42,616 bases of DNA, taken from the NCBI GenBank assembly GCA_963205305.1, contig CAUJIC010000010.1:1-42616 (forward strand). The letters are read 5' to 3'. Position numbers and translations under genes: made by a program. Below are positions 1 to 9,919 of this stretch, piece by piece. Under the pieces are notes generated by a model. That model saw only the letters and a list, made by a program, of their open reading frames with translations. It had not been told where the DNA came from and did not search any database. How positions within the stretch are numbered: the stretch's first letter is position 1; every line of letters begins with the position of its first letter. The stretch is from Pseudomonadota bacterium (GTDB lineage Bacteria > Pseudomonadota > Alphaproteobacteria > Rickettsiales > UBA3002).

Positions 1-426
1 GTGAAGTTTATGGATGGCCGCAACTCGCAAACACTGCAAATCATGGCCGAGTGGCCCGATGGCCGCATGGGCGTCGAGGATTGCGCCATCATCAGCCGCC
101 AAGTTTCGGCGGTGCTCGATGTGGAAGATATCATCCCGACCGCGTACCGCCTTGAGGTGAGCTCGCCTGGGATTGACCGCCCGCTGGTAAAGTTTGCGGA
201 TTATGCGCCGTATGTTGGCCACACCGCGAAAATTGAAACAGTGCTGCCGATTGCAGGGCGCAAGCGCTTCACGGGGATTATTAAGGCTGCTGAGGTCGCC
301 GATGTTATTCTCACCGTCGATGGCAAGGATGTGACCTTGCCGTTCGATGATATTCAATCCGCCAAGCTGGTGCTGACCGATGCGTTGATTAAGGCGCATC
401 AGAAACGCCAAAAAGAAGCATCGTAA
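1..426 (+). CDS. rimP: Ribosome maturation factor RimP, 5'-truncated by the window edge
   Basis: RimP assists maturation of the 30S ribosomal subunit in the cytoplasm. The visible 141 residues contain the family signatures: LQIMAE near residue 12, a VEDC segment near 26, and VSSPGIDRPL near 53, followed by the C-terminal beta-barrel domain. The family is normally 150-200 residues with roughly 30 residues before the first motif seen here, so the true start lies upstream and the GTG at base 1 is probably internal. It is followed 44 bases later by nusA, the usual order in the nusA-infB operon. Identity is confident from both sequence and context. Confidence 0.93.
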   Translation: MKFMDGRNSQTLQIMAEWPDGRMGVEDCAIISRQVSAVLDVEDIIPTAYRLEVSSPGIDRPLVKFADYAPYVGHTAKIETVLPIAGRKRFTGIIKAAEVADVILTVDGKDVTLPFDDIQSAKLVLTDALIKAHQKRQKEAS

Positions 427-470
427 TTAACCAAAAAACACCATAACGAATTAATTTTTAGGAGTAGAAA

Positions 471-2036
471 ATGGCAGTTAACCAAGTAATTCACGGAAGC
501 ACCGAAATGCTACAAATCGCTGATGCGGTGGCGCGTGAGAAGAATATCGACCGTGACACGGTGCTGGATGCAATGGCCAACGCGATTGAAATTGCGGGCC
601 GCAAAAAATATGGCGTGGAGCACAACATCAAGGCTGAGATTGATAAAAAAACGGGTGCCATTTCGCTGTTCCGCCTGACGGAAGTGACGGAAGACGCAGC
701 TGAAGCGGCCGTGGACGAAGAAGGCAACAGCACCTTTAACCCTGTGCAGCAAATCACCGCCAGCCGCGCGAAAAAGAAATTCCCGAAAGCAACCTATGCG
801 GTGGGTGATTTTATCCGTGATGAATTGCCACCGATCGATTTCGGCCGCGTAGCCGCACAAACCGCGAAGCAAGTGATTGTTCAGCGCGTGAAAGATGCCG
901 AGCGCGAACGCCAGTATGACGAGTTCAAAGACCGCGTGGGCGAGATTGTGAACGGCACCGTGAAACGTGTGGAATATGGCAACGTGACGGTGGATTTCGG
1001 CCGTGCGGAAGCGGTGATTCGTAAGGATGAGCTGATTCCACGCGAGAATTTCCGCCCGGGTGACCGCATCCGCGCCTATATCTTCGATGTGCGCCGCGAG
1101 AAATCGGGCCCGCAAGTGTTCCTTTCCCGCGTTCGCCCAGAGTTTATGGCGAAATTGTTCATGCAAGAAGTGCCCGAGATTTACGATGGCATCATCGAAA
1201 TTAAAGCCGTGGCGCGTGACCCCGGTAGCCGTGCGAAAATCGCGGTTCTGTCGAACGACTTCTCGGTCAACCCTGTGCTTTCGTGCGTGGGTGTGCGTGG
1301 TTCGCGCGTGCAGGCCGTGGTGAACGAACTGCAAGGCGAGAAGGTGGACATTGTTCACTATTCGGAAGACCCAGCGACATTCATCGTGAACGCACTTAGC
1401 TCGGCAGAAGTTTCTAAAGTGGTAATCGACGAAGATTCAGGCCGTATCGAAGTAGTGGTGCCTGATGACCAGTTGAGCCTTGCGATTGGCCGCCGTGGCC
1501 AAAACGTGCGCCTTGCTGCCCAGCTGACGGGCTGGAGCATCGACATCCTTACCGAGGAAGTCGAATCCGAGCGCCGTACGCAGGAATTCAACCGCCTCAG
1601 CGAGCTGTTCATCGAAGCGCTGAACGTTGAGGAAGTGATTGCGCACTTACTCGTCACCGAAGGCTTCAGCAGCGTCGAGGAAGTGGCTTACGTACCAACC
1701 GAAGACCTCGCGAACATCGAAGGATTCGATGAAAACGTAGCTGAGGAACTGAAAAACCGTGCAGCCGAATACCTCAAAGCGAAAGAAGCCGAAGTTGCTA
1801 AGAAGTTCAAGGAACTGGGTGTGGAGCCAGCATTGGCGAAACATGAGGGCTTGAACAGCGATATCGTGCTGAAACTTGCCGAAGGTGGCATTAAAACCAT
1901 GGATGATTTCGCTGGTTTGGCGACCGACGAGTTCTTCGAGATGGTTCCTAAATCGGGCATCAGCCGCGATGACATGGAAGCCATGATCATGAAAGCGCGT
2001 GAAGCGTGGTTTGCCGACGACGCGAAAAAGGCGTAG
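471..2036 (+). CDS. nusA: Transcription termination/antitermination factor NusA
   Basis: NusA binds RNA polymerase and nascent RNA and modulates pausing, termination and antitermination. The 521 residues show the N-terminal polymerase-binding domain (about 1-125), an S1 domain (about 135-200, with [18 protein letters not shown]), two KH domains (about 200-350, including [19 protein letters not shown]) and C-terminal acidic helix-hairpin-helix repeats (about 370-510, with [20 protein letters not shown]). The ATG has a TAGGAG ribosome binding site 8 bases upstream. Length and domain order match the alphaproteobacterial family. It is the second gene of the translation operon. Confidence 0.97.
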   Translation: MAVNQVIHGSTEMLQIADAVAREKNIDRDTVLDAMANAIEIAGRKKYGVEHNIKAEIDKKTGAISLFRLTEVTEDAAEAAVDEEGNSTFNPVQQITASRAKKKFPKATYAVGDFIRDELPPIDFGRVAAQTAKQVIVQRVKDAERERQYDEFKDRVGEIVNGTVKRVEYGNVTVDFGRAEAVIRKDELIPRENFRPGDRIRAYIFDVRREKSGPQVFLSRVRPEFMAKLFMQEVPEIYDGIIEIKAVARDPGSRAKIAVLSNDFSVNPVLSCVGVRGSRVQAVVNELQGEKVDIVHYSEDPATFIVNALSSAEVSKVVIDEDSGRIEVVVPDDQLSLAIGRRGQNVRLAAQLTGWSIDILTEEVESERRTQEFNRLSELFIEALNVEEVIAHLLVTEGFSSVEEVAYVPTEDLANIEGFDENVAEELKNRAAEYLKAKEAEVAKKFKELGVEPALAKHEGLNSDIVLKLAEGGIKTMDDFAGLATDEFFEMVPKSGISRDDMEAMIMKAREAWFADDAKKA

Positions 2037-2053
2037 TGCTGGAGGGGAAAAGA

Positions 2054-2299
2054 ATGGCCGAGTGTATTTGTAAAAATTGCGGTACTATTGCGGTGCCCAA
2101 AACAAAAACACCTGGCCTCTCTCTTGTAGAAATCATCTTATGGCTTTGTTACATCGTGCCTGGGTTGATTTATACGATCTGGCGCGTCTGTAGCAGAGTC
2201 AAGGTATGCAGAGAGTGTAAGTCGGAATCAATTGTTGGGCTTGATACCCCAATTGGTAAAAAACTAGCTTCAGAATTGATTGCGAATGACCAAAAATGA
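2054..2299 (+). CDS. Small zinc-ribbon membrane protein inserted between nusA and ylxR
   Basis: This 81-residue protein has a CxC/CxxC cluster at its N-terminus (C4, C6, C9), one hydrophobic segment (about 23-46, with EIILWLCYIVPGLIY), and a CREC pair just after it. The layout suggests a split zinc ribbon around a membrane helix. Similar small proteins with an IEIVLWLC-type helix flanked by cysteine pairs occur in Proteobacteria, but I know of no assigned function. The ATG at 2054 is preferred over an in-frame upstream start inside nusA because GGAGGGG lies 6 bases before it. Its last codons overlap the ylxR start. It is not a usual member of this operon, and its base composition is visibly more AT-rich than nusA. 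Confidence 0.8.
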   Translation: MAECICKNCGTIAVPKTKTPGLSLVEIILWLCYIVPGLIYTIWRVCSRVKVCRECKSESIVGLDTPIGKKLASELIANDQK

Positions 2300-2849
2300 C
2301 CCCGAACGCAGTTGTATCATCACCCGCGAAGTTAAGCCCAAGGCGGAGTTGATTCGCTTTGTGGTGGCGCCCGATAGCCGCGTGGTGCCGGATTTGGCGG
2401 GTAGGCTTCCAGGGCGGGGCATCTATGTGAGCGCCTCGAAACTGTTGGTGGCTGAGGCAATTGCCAAGCGCGCCTTCAGCAAGGCGGCTAAAAAACAGGT
2501 GGAAATCCCCGATGGGTTGCTCGCCACACTCGAAAGTTTGATGGCGCGCAGGGTGGCCGAGGCGCTTTCGCTGGCGCGCAAGGCGGGACAGGTGACGACG
2601 GGCTTTGAAAAGGTGGAAGCGGCCTGCAAATCAGGTAAAGTCGAGGCGCTGATTCATGCGGCCGATGCGGGCGAGGACGGGGTAAATAAGTTGTCGTTTT
2701 ATACGGGGCCAACCTTCGGAAACCTGCCGCGCGACTTGCTTTCCGAGGTGCTCGGACGGGAAAATGCGGTGCATGCGGCGGTGACCCATGGTCCCGCTGC
2801 AGCGTTTTTTATCGAGGAGGCGCGCCGTTTTACTTTATTTCTCGACTGA
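2286..2849 (+). CDS. ylxR: YlxR-family RNA-binding protein (DUF448) with L7Ae-like C-terminal half
   Basis: The N-terminal part (about 1-80) carries the YlxR signature: a CIITRE segment after RS, a VVAPDSRVVPDL segment, and GRLPGRGIYVS. The C-terminal part (about 85-187) contains SLARKAGQVTTGFEKVEAA, which resembles the L7Ae/YlxQ-like RNA-binding fold that alphaproteobacteria fuse to YlxR. It presumably binds RNA and works with the translation or transcription machinery encoded around it. An ATG at 2286 is chosen; a TTG two codons upstream is also open. It overlaps the end of the zinc-ribbon gene by 14 bases and precedes infB. Confidence 0.88.
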   Translation: MTKNDPERSCIITREVKPKAELIRFVVAPDSRVVPDLAGRLPGRGIYVSASKLLVAEAIAKRAFSKAAKKQVEIPDGLLATLESLMARRVAEALSLARKAGQVTTGFEKVEAACKSGKVEALIHAADAGEDGVNKLSFYTGPTFGNLPRDLLSEVLGRENAVHAAVTHGPAAAFFIEEARRFTLFLD

Positions 2850-2910
2850 ACTGCACTATAAGCCCTCACCTCACTAGAAAAATATCTGAAAAGCACTGGA
2901 AAATAGACGC

Positions 2911-5520
2911 ATGACCGACAACGGCAATACCCCGAAAAAAGACGCGCTGAAGCTGAGCTCGCCCAACACGCTATCGCTCACCAAAACCGTGGAATCCGGC
3001 AAGGTGAAGCAGAATTTCCAGCGTGGCCGCAGCAAGACCGTCACGGTGGAAGTCAAGAAGACCCGCACGTTCAGCCAACGCGCGGGCGGCATGGTCGAGG
3101 TGGATCGCGGTACCTCGGAAGCGGCGAAGCAGCGCATGCTCAGCCAAGCCGAGCGCGAGGCGCGGTTGCGCGCGTTGCAGCAAGCGGAAAAAGTAGACGA
3201 AACCCGCCAACAACACGAAAACTTTACGAATTTCGAGCGCGATGTCGAGCCAGCAGAAGGTGATGACGCAGGCGCCGACAGCCTTGATACTCAAACTACA
3301 GCAAGCTCAGGTTCTACGTCATCGCATCGTTCGCCGATGGATGAAATTGCGGCACGCAATATGGCGGCGCTTCGTAATGCGCCCTCGAACCGCACGAACG
3401 CGGCAGCACCTGCCAAGGCGGCACCCGCGCGCGCTAAACCTACCTTCAGTTCACCCGCTGCTGCACCACGCGGGGCGGACGATGAATCGGCGGAAGCCAA
3501 AGCTAAACGCACCAAAGCGGCTGAGGATGTTTCCGAATATAAGCGCGGCGGTAAGCTGACCATCGCGCAGGCACTTGGTATGGGCGACGATATTAAAGTG
3601 CGCTCGATGGCACAGGTGAAACGCCAACGCGCCAAGGTGCTGAAGAAAAACTCCAGCATTCCGTCGAGCCAACAGGAAATGATCATCCGCGAGGTGCAGA
3701 TTCCTGAGGTGATCACCGTGCAGGAATTGGCCAACCGCATGGCCGTGCGCGCGGTGGATGTGATTAAGGAATTACTAAAACTGGGCACTATGGCCACGGT
3801 GAACCAAGCGATTGATGCCGATACGGCGGAAATTATTGTAGAAACGATGGGCCATAAGCCTAAGCGCGTGAGCGATGCAGATGTGGAAGTGCATATCGAT
3901 AATGAGGTGGATGCACCAGAATCGCTAACGCCCCGTCCGCCTGTGGTGACCATCATGGGCCACGTAGACCATGGTAAAACCTCGCTGCTCGATGCGCTGC
4001 GCAAAACGGATGTGGTCGCGGGCGAGGCGGGTGGCATTACCCAGCATATCGGCGCGTACCAAGTCACGCTGGCAAGCGGTGAGAAAATCAGCTTCCTCGA
4101 TACACCTGGCCACGAGGCATTCACCGCCATGCGCCAGCGTGGTGCGAAGGTGACGGATATTGTAGTGCTCGTGGTGGCGGCGGATGACGGCATCATGCCA
4201 CAGACGATTGAGGCGATTAACCACGCCAAGGCGGCGAACGTGCCAATTATCGTGGCCGTAAACAAAATTGATAAGCCGGGTGCGGATGCAAGCCGTGTGA
4301 AAACTGAACTGATGAACCATGGTCTTGTACCCGAGGAATTCGGTGGCGATACGATGGTAATTGAAGTATCGGCGAAACAGAAAACCAACCTCGATAAGCT
4401 GCAAGAAACCATCCTGCTGCAAGCAGAAGTGATGGAGCTGAAGGCGAACGTGGATCGCCGCGCAGCGGGTTCGGTGATTGAATCAAAAGTTGATCGTGGC
4501 CGCGGCGTGGTGGCAACGTTGCTGGTGCAGCGTGGCACCTTAAAAGTAGGTGATTTGATTGTGGCAGGTGGCGCCTATGGCCGCGTGCGCGCGCTGGTAA
4601 ATGATAAAGGCCAAAATATCACTGAGGCTGGCCCAAGCTTGCCTGTGGAAGTGCTTGGCCTTGACCAAGCGCCAGAGGCGGGCGATGAATTCGCTGCCGT
4701 GGAGAACGAGAAATCCGCGCGCGAGATTGTGGAATATCGCCGCGAGAAAGAGAAAAAACGTGTATCGCTGGCTTCCGCGAAATCGGTCGACCAGTTGTTC
4801 GCGATTGCAGGCAAAACCAGCGCCAAGGAATTTAACGTTATTGTTAAATCCGATGTGCATGGTTCGGCCGAGGCCATTGTTGGCAGCATGAACCGTTTCA
4901 ATGGCGACGAAGTGAAAGTGCGCGTGTTGCACTCCGCGGTCGGTGCCATCAACGAATCCGACATTACGCTCGCCCAAGCAACAGGCGCGATGCTGATTGC
5001 ATTCAACGTGCGCCCAACGCCAAAAGCCAAGGAACTGGCGGCGGCGCAGAAGGTGGAAATTCGTTACTACTCCATCATCTATAACGTGATCGATGATATC
5101 AAGGCCGCGCTGTCGGGTCTGCTATCACCAGAGCGCCGCGAGAACTTTATCGGCTACGCCGAAATCCGCGAGGTGTTCAACATCACTAAGTATGGCAAAG
5201 TGGCGGGCTGTATGATTACCGAGGGTATTGTGAAGCGCGGCGCGAAAGTACGCCTGCTGCGCGAGAACGTGGTGATTCACGAAGGCACGCTAAAAACCCT
5301 CAAGCGCTTCAAGGATGAAGTGAAGGAAGTGAAATCGGGCTTCGAGTGTGGTATGGCGTTCGAGAATTACGAGGATATTCGCGCCGGCGATATGATTGAG
5401 TGCTTCGAGATTCAGGAGTTCGCACGTGAAGTTCAGGCGCGTGATTTAAAAGCCGAAGCAAAAGCTGAAGCCGAGGCGAAAGCCGCCGCCGAAGCAGCCG
5501 CCGATTCAGCGAACGCGTAA
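2911..5520 (+). CDS. infB: Translation initiation factor IF-2
   Basis: IF-2 is the GTPase that delivers initiator fMet-tRNA to the ribosome. The 869 residues begin with a charged Ala/Lys-rich low-complexity region (about 1-270), then an IF2 N-terminal domain near 265-320. The G domain has GHVDHGKTS at about 350, DTPGHE at 397, NKID at 451 and SAK at 487. The C-terminal domains II-IV follow, including the fMet-tRNA-binding C2 region with [17 protein letters not shown] near 810. Length fits the family. The start has only a weak ribosome binding site. The protein ends in an Ala/Glu-rich tail. It lies between ylxR and rbfA as expected. Confidence 0.97.
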   Translation: MTDNGNTPKKDALKLSSPNTLSLTKTVESGKVKQNFQRGRSKTVTVEVKKTRTFSQRAGGMVEVDRGTSEAAKQRMLSQAEREARLRALQQAEKVDETRQQHENFTNFERDVEPAEGDDAGADSLDTQTTASSGSTSSHRSPMDEIAARNMAALRNAPSNRTNAAAPAKAAPARAKPTFSSPAAAPRGADDESAEAKAKRTKAAEDVSEYKRGGKLTIAQALGMGDDIKVRSMAQVKRQRAKVLKKNSSIPSSQQEMIIREVQIPEVITVQELANRMAVRAVDVIKELLKLGTMATVNQAIDADTAEIIVETMGHKPKRVSDADVEVHIDNEVDAPESLTPRPPVVTIMGHVDHGKTSLLDALRKTDVVAGEAGGITQHIGAYQVTLASGEKISFLDTPGHEAFTAMRQRGAKVTDIVVLVVAADDGIMPQTIEAINHAKAANVPIIVAVNKIDKPGADASRVKTELMNHGLVPEEFGGDTMVIEVSAKQKTNLDKLQETILLQAEVMELKANVDRRAAGSVIESKVDRGRGVVATLLVQRGTLKVGDLIVAGGAYGRVRALVNDKGQNITEAGPSLPVEVLGLDQAPEAGDEFAAVENEKSAREIVEYRREKEKKRVSLASAKSVDQLFAIAGKTSAKEFNVIVKSDVHGSAEAIVGSMNRFNGDEVKVRVLHSAVGAINESDITLAQATGAMLIAFNVRPTPKAKELAAAQKVEIRYYSIIYNVIDDIKAALSGLLSPERRENFIGYAEIREVFNITKYGKVAGCMITEGIVKRGAKVRLLRENVVIHEGTLKTLKRFKDEVKEVKSGFECGMAFENYEDIRAGDMIECFEIQEFAREVQARDLKAEAKAEAEAKAAAEAAADSANA

Positions 5521-5538
5521 GACGTAAAGGTTCGGGCA

Positions 5539-5946
5539 GTGGAAAAAAGCGGCAAACGACCACCAAGCCAGCGCCAACTAAGGGTAGGTGAAGAAATTCG
5601 CAGCGCACTCGCTATGATTTTTGCCCATGGCGAAACGCATAACCCGATTCTCGATGGTTCCTCCATCACCGTGTCCGAGGTGCGTATCAGCCCCGATTTG
5701 AAGAACGCCACCGCCTATGTGATGCCGCTGGCGGGCAGCAACAAAGAAACCGTGATGGCGGCGCTGAAGGATAATGCCAGCCGCCTGCGCGGCATGGTGA
5801 CGCGTAAAATTATTCTTCGCACCAGCCCGCGCATTGCATTCAAGCTCGATACCTCGTTCGAGGAGGCGAACCGCATCAACCTGCTGCTCAACAGCGAGCG
5901 CGTGCGGGCGGATGTGCTGAAGCCACGGGATGATGAGCAAGCATAG
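5539..5946 (+). CDS. rbfA: 30S ribosome-binding factor RbfA
   Basis: RbfA is a single KH-domain protein needed for late 30S maturation and cold adaptation. The 135 residues start with RPPSQRQLRVGEEIRSALA (about 6-24), a typical RbfA opening, continue with VRISPDLKNATAYVMPL in the KH core, and end with PRIAFKLDTSFEEANRINLLL. The start is GTG at 5539, 18 bases after infB, with AAGG in the expected position. The stop overlaps the truB start by 17 bases, indicating translational coupling. Confidence 0.95.
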   Translation: MEKSGKRPPSQRQLRVGEEIRSALAMIFAHGETHNPILDGSSITVSEVRISPDLKNATAYVMPLAGSNKETVMAALKDNASRLRGMVTRKIILRTSPRIAFKLDTSFEEANRINLLLNSERVRADVLKPRDDEQA

Positions 5947-6838
5947 AAACACCATCCACGGGTGGATTAACCTCAATAAGCCACTGGGCATTACATCGGC
6001 TGCGGCGGTGAATAAGGCGAAGTGGCTGCTCAAGCCCTCCAAAATTGGCCATGCAGGCACGCTTGATCCGCTCGCGACGGGGGTTTTGCCACTGGCGCTG
6101 GGCGAAGGCACCAAATGCGTGAATCTGCTGATGGATGCCAAGAAAACCTATGAGTTTTCGGTCACGTTTGGTGAGCGCCGCAGCACCGAGGATGCTGAAG
6201 GCGAGGTGATCGCGACCAGCGACAAAATGCCCACCGAGGATGAAATCCGCACCATTTTACCACAATTTACCGGCGAAATTAGCCAACTGCCGCCCATCTA
6301 TTCCGCCCTCAAAGTCGATGGCAGACGCGCCTATGACCTCGCCCGCGCGGGGGAGGAAGTGGTGCTGGAAAAGCGGCTAGTGACTATCCATGCGCTTGAA
6401 TTACTTGGGTTTGAGGCCGCAAAAGCCCATTTCCGCGCGGTGGTATCGAAAGGCACCTATATCCGCAGTCTTGGGCGCGATATTGCGATAAGCTGCGGCT
6501 CGGAAGGCTATATCTCGCGGCTGCACCGTGCGGCGGTCGGCCCATTTACGGATGCTGAGGCGATTTCGCTGGATTTTCTGGCCGAATCGGTGCATAAGGC
6601 GCCACCGCCAGAGGGAACTTCCCAATGGCTTACACCGCTTGAACGTGCGCTGGACGACATCCCGGCGCTGACGCTTGAGCAGGGGCAGTGGGATACACTG
6701 CGCCATGGCCAACGGGTAACCTTGGCCAACCACCACCCCGATACGGCGCAGCTTGCGCTGCTCTATCAGGGAAATTTGGTGGGTTTGGCGCGGGTGGAAG
6801 GAAATCAGGTGATTTCCAATCGGCTGCTTAATTTATAA
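5930..6838 (+). CDS. truB: tRNA pseudouridine(55) synthase TruB
   Basis: TruB converts U55 of the tRNA T-loop to pseudouridine. In 302 residues the conserved GWINLNKPLGITS opening (about 11-23) is followed by the catalytic motif HAGTLDPLATGVLP with Asp46. RRSTEDAEGE and the KGTYIRSLGRDI segment (about 173-184) complete the catalytic domain; a C-terminal RNA-binding region follows. Two consecutive ATG codons (5930 and 5933) could each be the start. The gene overlaps rbfA and precedes rpsO, the usual order. Confidence 0.95.
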   Translation: MMSKHRNTIHGWINLNKPLGITSAAAVNKAKWLLKPSKIGHAGTLDPLATGVLPLALGEGTKCVNLLMDAKKTYEFSVTFGERRSTEDAEGEVIATSDKMPTEDEIRTILPQFTGEISQLPPIYSALKVDGRRAYDLARAGEEVVLEKRLVTIHALELLGFEAAKAHFRAVVSKGTYIRSLGRDIAISCGSEGYISRLHRAAVGPFTDAEAISLDFLAESVHKAPPPEGTSQWLTPLERALDDIPALTLEQGQWDTLRHGQRVTLANHHPDTAQLALLYQGNLVGLARVEGNQVISNRLLNL

Positions 6839-6864
6839 ACCCGATGTCGTGAAAGAGAAGACCT

Positions 6865-7134
6865 ATGACTATTTCGGCTCAGCGCAAAGAAGCTGTTATC
6901 AAAGAAAACGCAACCGCCAAGGGTGATACTGGTTCGCCAGAAGTTCAAATCGCCATCCTCAGCGAGCGCATTGCAAACCTTACCGAGCATTTCAAAACCC
7001 ATGCTAAGGATCACCACTCGCGTCGTGGTCTGCTCAAAATGGTTAGCTCGCGTCGTCGTCTGCTCGACTATTTGAAAGCCAAAGATGCGAAGCGTTACGG
7101 CGCTCTCATCACGAAACTTGGTATTCGTAAGTAA
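6865..7134 (+). CDS. rpsO: 30S ribosomal protein S15
   Basis: The protein has the standard 89-residue S15 length and the complete signature: [17 protein letters not shown], an [16 protein letters not shown] segment and [17 protein letters not shown]15 is a primary binder of 16S rRNA in the central domain of the small subunit. It sits 26 bases after truB and is followed by a rho-independent hairpin before pnp, the classical rpsO-pnp arrangement. Confidence 0.97.
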   Translation: MTISAQRKEAVIKENATAKGDTGSPEVQIAILSERIANLTEHFKTHAKDHHSRRGLLKMVSSRRRLLDYLKAKDAKRYGALITKLGIRK

Positions 7135-7140
7135 TAAAAT

Positions 7141-7174
7141 CGGGCGGAGCCTTACTGGTTCCGCCCGTTTCGTT
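7141..7174 (+). terminator. Rho-independent terminator or attenuator after rpsO
   Basis: CGGGCGGA at 7141-7148 pairs perfectly with TCCGCCCG at 7160-7167. The stem extends inward (with one G-T pair) to about 11 base pairs around a 5-base loop, and is followed by TTTCGTTT. The T tract is interrupted, so some readthrough into pnp is plausible. Confidence 0.8.
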
Positions 7175-7333
7175 TAACGGTGGCTGGCCTCGTGCGTGGT
7201 TGGTGCATCGTGTAGGAAAACGCACACAACAGGCTCCCGCCTGATGGAATCGCGGAACGGATAGATATTTATTTTGCGGTCGTGTCGTTCATAGGGAACG
7301 GCACTAGTGGAGGGGGAAAAGAAGGAAACTACT
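7175..7333 (+). promoter_or_regulatory. pnp leader region with a small hairpin
   Basis: This untranslated stretch between the rpsO hairpin and pnp contains a perfect hairpin, CAGGC-TCCC-GCCTG, at 7230-7243, and a looser GTGCGT/ACGCAC pairing (7192-7197 with 7220-7225). In enterobacteria the pnp leader forms an RNase III-cut hairpin used in PNPase autoregulation. Whether this leader does the same is inference only. Confidence 0.4.
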
Positions 7334-9505
7334 ATGTTTACAATTACTAAAAAGACTATGGAATGGGGCGGTCGCCCACTCACCCTCGAAACGGGCCGCA
7401 TTGCGCGCCAAGCCGATGGTGCAGTCCTCGTCACTTACGGTGAAACGGTTGTACTTTGCGCCGTTACCGCTGCCAAAGCCGCCAAGCCAGATATCGATTT
7501 CTTCCCGCTGACGGTGAACTACATCGAGAAAACCTACGCTGCGGGCAAAATCCCAGGTGGCTTCTTCAAACGTGAAGGCCGCCAGAGCGAAAAAGAAATC
7601 CTCGTATCGCGTCTCATCGATCGCCCCATCCGCCCTATGTTCGCGGAAGGCTTCTATAACGAAGTGCAAGTGGTGTGCACCGTGATGAGCCACGACCTTG
7701 AGAACGATTCCGACATCCCTGCCTTGATTGGTGCTTCGGCTGCGCTCGCGCTTTCGGGCGTGCCATTCATGGGCCCTGTGGGTGCTGCTAAAGTTGGCAT
7801 GATTGATGGCCAATTTGTGCTGAACCCCATGAAATCGCAGGAAGCGGATAGCACCCTCGACCTCGTGGTGGCTGGTACGCGCACCTCGGTATTGATGGTG
7901 GAAAGCCAAGCGAACGAGCTAAGCGAAGAGCAAATGCTCAACGGCGTGATGTTCGCGCACCGCAGCTTCCAACCTGTGCTGGATCTCATCATCGCGTTTG
8001 CTGAAGAAGCAGCGAAAGAGCCATGGGATTTCACCTCGCCAGATTACCCTGCTGACCTTAAAGCAGGCGTGAAAGCGATTGCTGAAAGCAAACTGCGTGC
8101 TGCGTATGCCATCACCGCGAAGCAAGAGCGTGTGGCTGCCATCAACGAAGCGAAAAAAGCCGTCAAGGAAACCTATGTGGGTACCGAAGAAGGCAAATTC
8201 TCCGAGAAGCTCGTTGGTTCAGTACTCAAAAAGCTGGAGCAGGACATTGTTCGTTCTGCGATTGCGAAAGATAAGCAACGTATTGATGGTCGTAACCCTG
8301 ATCAAATTCGCCCCATCACCTGCGAAGTGGGCATTCTTCCACGCGTGCATGGTTCGGCATTGTTCACCCGTGGTGAGACCCAAGCAATTGTGGTGACGAC
8401 GCTCGGCACCAGCCAAGACGAACAGATGATCGACGCGCTCGAAGGCAAGTACGACGAGCATTTTATGCTGCATTACAACTTCCCTCCATACTCGGTAGGT
8501 GAAGCTGGCCCGCTGCGTGCGCCTGGTCGCCGTGAGCAAGGCCATGGTAAACTGGCATGGCGCGCGTGCCGCCCAATGCTGCCAAGCAAAGAAGGCTTCC
8601 CATACACCATCCGCGTTGTTTCCGAGATTACGGAATCGAACGGTTCGTCGTCGATGGCATCCGTGTGCGGCGCAAGCCTCTCCATGATGCATGCAGGCGT
8701 ACCACTGATTCGTCCTGTTGCTGGTATCGCAATGGGCCTCGTGCTTGAAGGCAAGGACTTCACCGTTCTTTCCGACATCATGGGTGATGAGGATCACTTG
8801 GGCGATATGGATTTCAAAGTAGCGGGTACCGAGAATGGTATCACGTCGCTGCAGATGGACATCAAAATCCAAGGCATTACCGAAGAGATTATGAAAATTG
8901 CTCTCGCTCAGGCGAAAACGGGTCGTATTCATATCCTCGGTGAAATGAGCAAAGCGCTGACCGCGCCTGCTGAAATGGCAGATACGGCACCACGCATCAC
9001 CACCATCAAAATCCCTGTCGACAAAATCCGCGAGGTGATTGGTTCGGGCGGTAAAGTGATTCGCGAGATCACCGAAACCACCGGCACCAAAATCGATATC
9101 GGTGAAGATGGTACCATCAACATTTTTGCGACCACTGGCGAAGCTGCTGAATCCGCGAAGAACTGGATTGAAGGCATCACCGCGACACCAGAGATCAACA
9201 AGATCTACGACGGTAAAGTCGTTCGTATCGTTGATTTCGGTGCGTTCGTGAACTTCCTCGGCGGCCTTGATGGCCTCGTGCACATTTCGGAAATGGCTGA
9301 CCACCGCGTCAACGTTGTTACCGATGTGGTGAACGAAGGTGACAAAGTGAAAGTCAAAGTTTTGGAAATCGATGGCCGTGGCAAGGTTCGCCTTTCCATG
9401 AAAGTCGTTGACCAAGCAACGGGTGAAGACCTTTCCGACCAGTACGAAATGGCGGGTAAGTCGATGCGCCGTAAACGCACGGGTGGCGAAGCTCAGGAAG
9501 CTTAG
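7334..9505 (+). CDS. pnp: Polyribonucleotide nucleotidyltransferase (PNPase)
   Basis: PNPase is the phosphorolytic 3'-to-5' exoribonuclease of the degradosome. The 723 residues contain two RNase PH-like domains: the first near 10-215, the second near 310-540, with the phosphate-site motif [13 protein letters not shown] and [19 protein letters not shown]. These are followed by a KH domain ([20 protein letters not shown]) and an S1 domain ([18 protein letters not shown]), ending in a basic tail. The ATG at 7334 is preferred over an upstream in-frame GTG at 7307 because GAAGGA precedes it at normal spacing and the family begins with MF(T/D). It is last in the plus-strand operon and has a strong terminator. 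Confidence 0.97.
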   Translation: MFTITKKTMEWGGRPLTLETGRIARQADGAVLVTYGETVVLCAVTAAKAAKPDIDFFPLTVNYIEKTYAAGKIPGGFFKREGRQSEKEILVSRLIDRPIRPMFAEGFYNEVQVVCTVMSHDLENDSDIPALIGASAALALSGVPFMGPVGAAKVGMIDGQFVLNPMKSQEADSTLDLVVAGTRTSVLMVESQANELSEEQMLNGVMFAHRSFQPVLDLIIAFAEEAAKEPWDFTSPDYPADLKAGVKAIAESKLRAAYAITAKQERVAAINEAKKAVKETYVGTEEGKFSEKLVGSVLKKLEQDIVRSAIAKDKQRIDGRNPDQIRPITCEVGILPRVHGSALFTRGETQAIVVTTLGTSQDEQMIDALEGKYDEHFMLHYNFPPYSVGEAGPLRAPGRREQGHGKLAWRACRPMLPSKEGFPYTIRVVSEITESNGSSSMASVCGASLSMMHAGVPLIRPVAGIAMGLVLEGKDFTVLSDIMGDEDHLGDMDFKVAGTENGITSLQMDIKIQGITEEIMKIALAQAKTGRIHILGEMSKALTAPAEMADTAPRITTIKIPVDKIREVIGSGGKVIREITETTGTKIDIGEDGTINIFATTGEAAESAKNWIEGITATPEINKIYDGKVVRIVDFGAFVNFLGGLDGLVHISEMADHRVNVVTDVVNEGDKVKVKVLEIDGRGKVRLSMKVVDQATGEDLSDQYEMAGKSMRRKRTGGEAQEA

Positions 9506-9528
9506 TCGTTCACGCGATAACTAACGAT

Positions 9529-9559
9529 AAAGGCCGCATCGAAAGATGCGGCCTTTTTT
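9529..9559 (+). terminator. Rho-independent terminator of pnp
   Basis: AAGGCCGCATC at 9530-9540 pairs perfectly with GATGCGGCCTT at 9545-9555 around a GAAA tetraloop, followed by a run of T residues. This is a strong, textbook terminator 24 bases after the pnp stop. Confidence 0.93.
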
Positions 9560-9566
9560 GTATGTG

Positions 9567-9791
9567 CTAGCAGTTACCTTTTTTAGCTTGGCCTGGAGGG
9601 CAATGGTAACCGCGGTTGCGAACACGCCAATCATTGTGATTATAATCGCTACGGTCGTCATGTTCGGAATAGACATCAGCGGAAACGGGTGCGCGTGAAT
9701 GCTGTGGCGGGCGATTATACGGCTCTTCCACAACGCAGGCGCATAAGAGGGGTAGGGCGATGAACAATGTCGCGACAGATAAAGTTTTCAT
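9567..9791 (-). CDS. Small predicted lipoprotein
   Basis: This 74-residue protein has a short hydrophobic signal sequence ending in the lipobox LCAC, with the lipidated cysteine predicted at residue 19. The mature part is short, polar and rich in Asn, Arg, His and Asp, and has two further cysteines near the C-terminus (HCPPGQAKKGNC), which might form a disulphide. A CAGGAG ribosome binding site lies just upstream of the ATG. It faces pnp and shares its intergenic terminator region. I do not recognise a family; only the envelope location is supported. Confidence 0.7.
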   Translation of the reverse strand: MKTLSVATLFIALPLLCACVVEEPYNRPPQHSRAPVSADVYSEHDDRSDYNHNDWRVRNRGYHCPPGQAKKGNC

Positions 9792-9866
9792 TACAGACTC
9801 CTGATGAATGATTCGGAAAGTCTGCAGGAGACGGCGTAAGTTTTCGATGATGAATCTATCGGCGCA

Positions 9867-9897
9867 ATAAAAAAGCCCCGCTAAATAGCGGGGCTTT
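9867..9897 (-). terminator. Rho-independent terminator of the histone H1-like gene
   Basis: AAAGCCCCGCTA at 9872-9883 is followed closely by the complementary TAGCGGGGCTTT at 9886-9897. Read on the minus strand the hairpin is followed by TTTTTTATT. It sits about 22 bases after the stop codon of the Lys/Ala-rich gene. Confidence 0.9.
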
Positions 9898-9919
9898 CTA
9901 TTCTCAAAAGAAGTTTAAA

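Noticed and set aside
510..1358. Minus-strand open frame (282 codons) opposite nusA
   Set aside because: Shadow of nusA, rich in His, Phe and Arg with no recognisable motif.
3291..4538. Long minus-strand open frame (415 codons) opposite infB
   Set aside because: It lies entirely antisense to conserved IF-2 domains, has a biased Ser/Arg-rich composition typical of shadow frames, and shows no domain.
8219..9415. Long minus-strand open frame (398 codons) opposite pnp
   Set aside because: Antisense to the second RNase PH, KH and S1 regions of PNPase; Phe/His/Asn-rich shadow composition and no ribosome binding site or domain.
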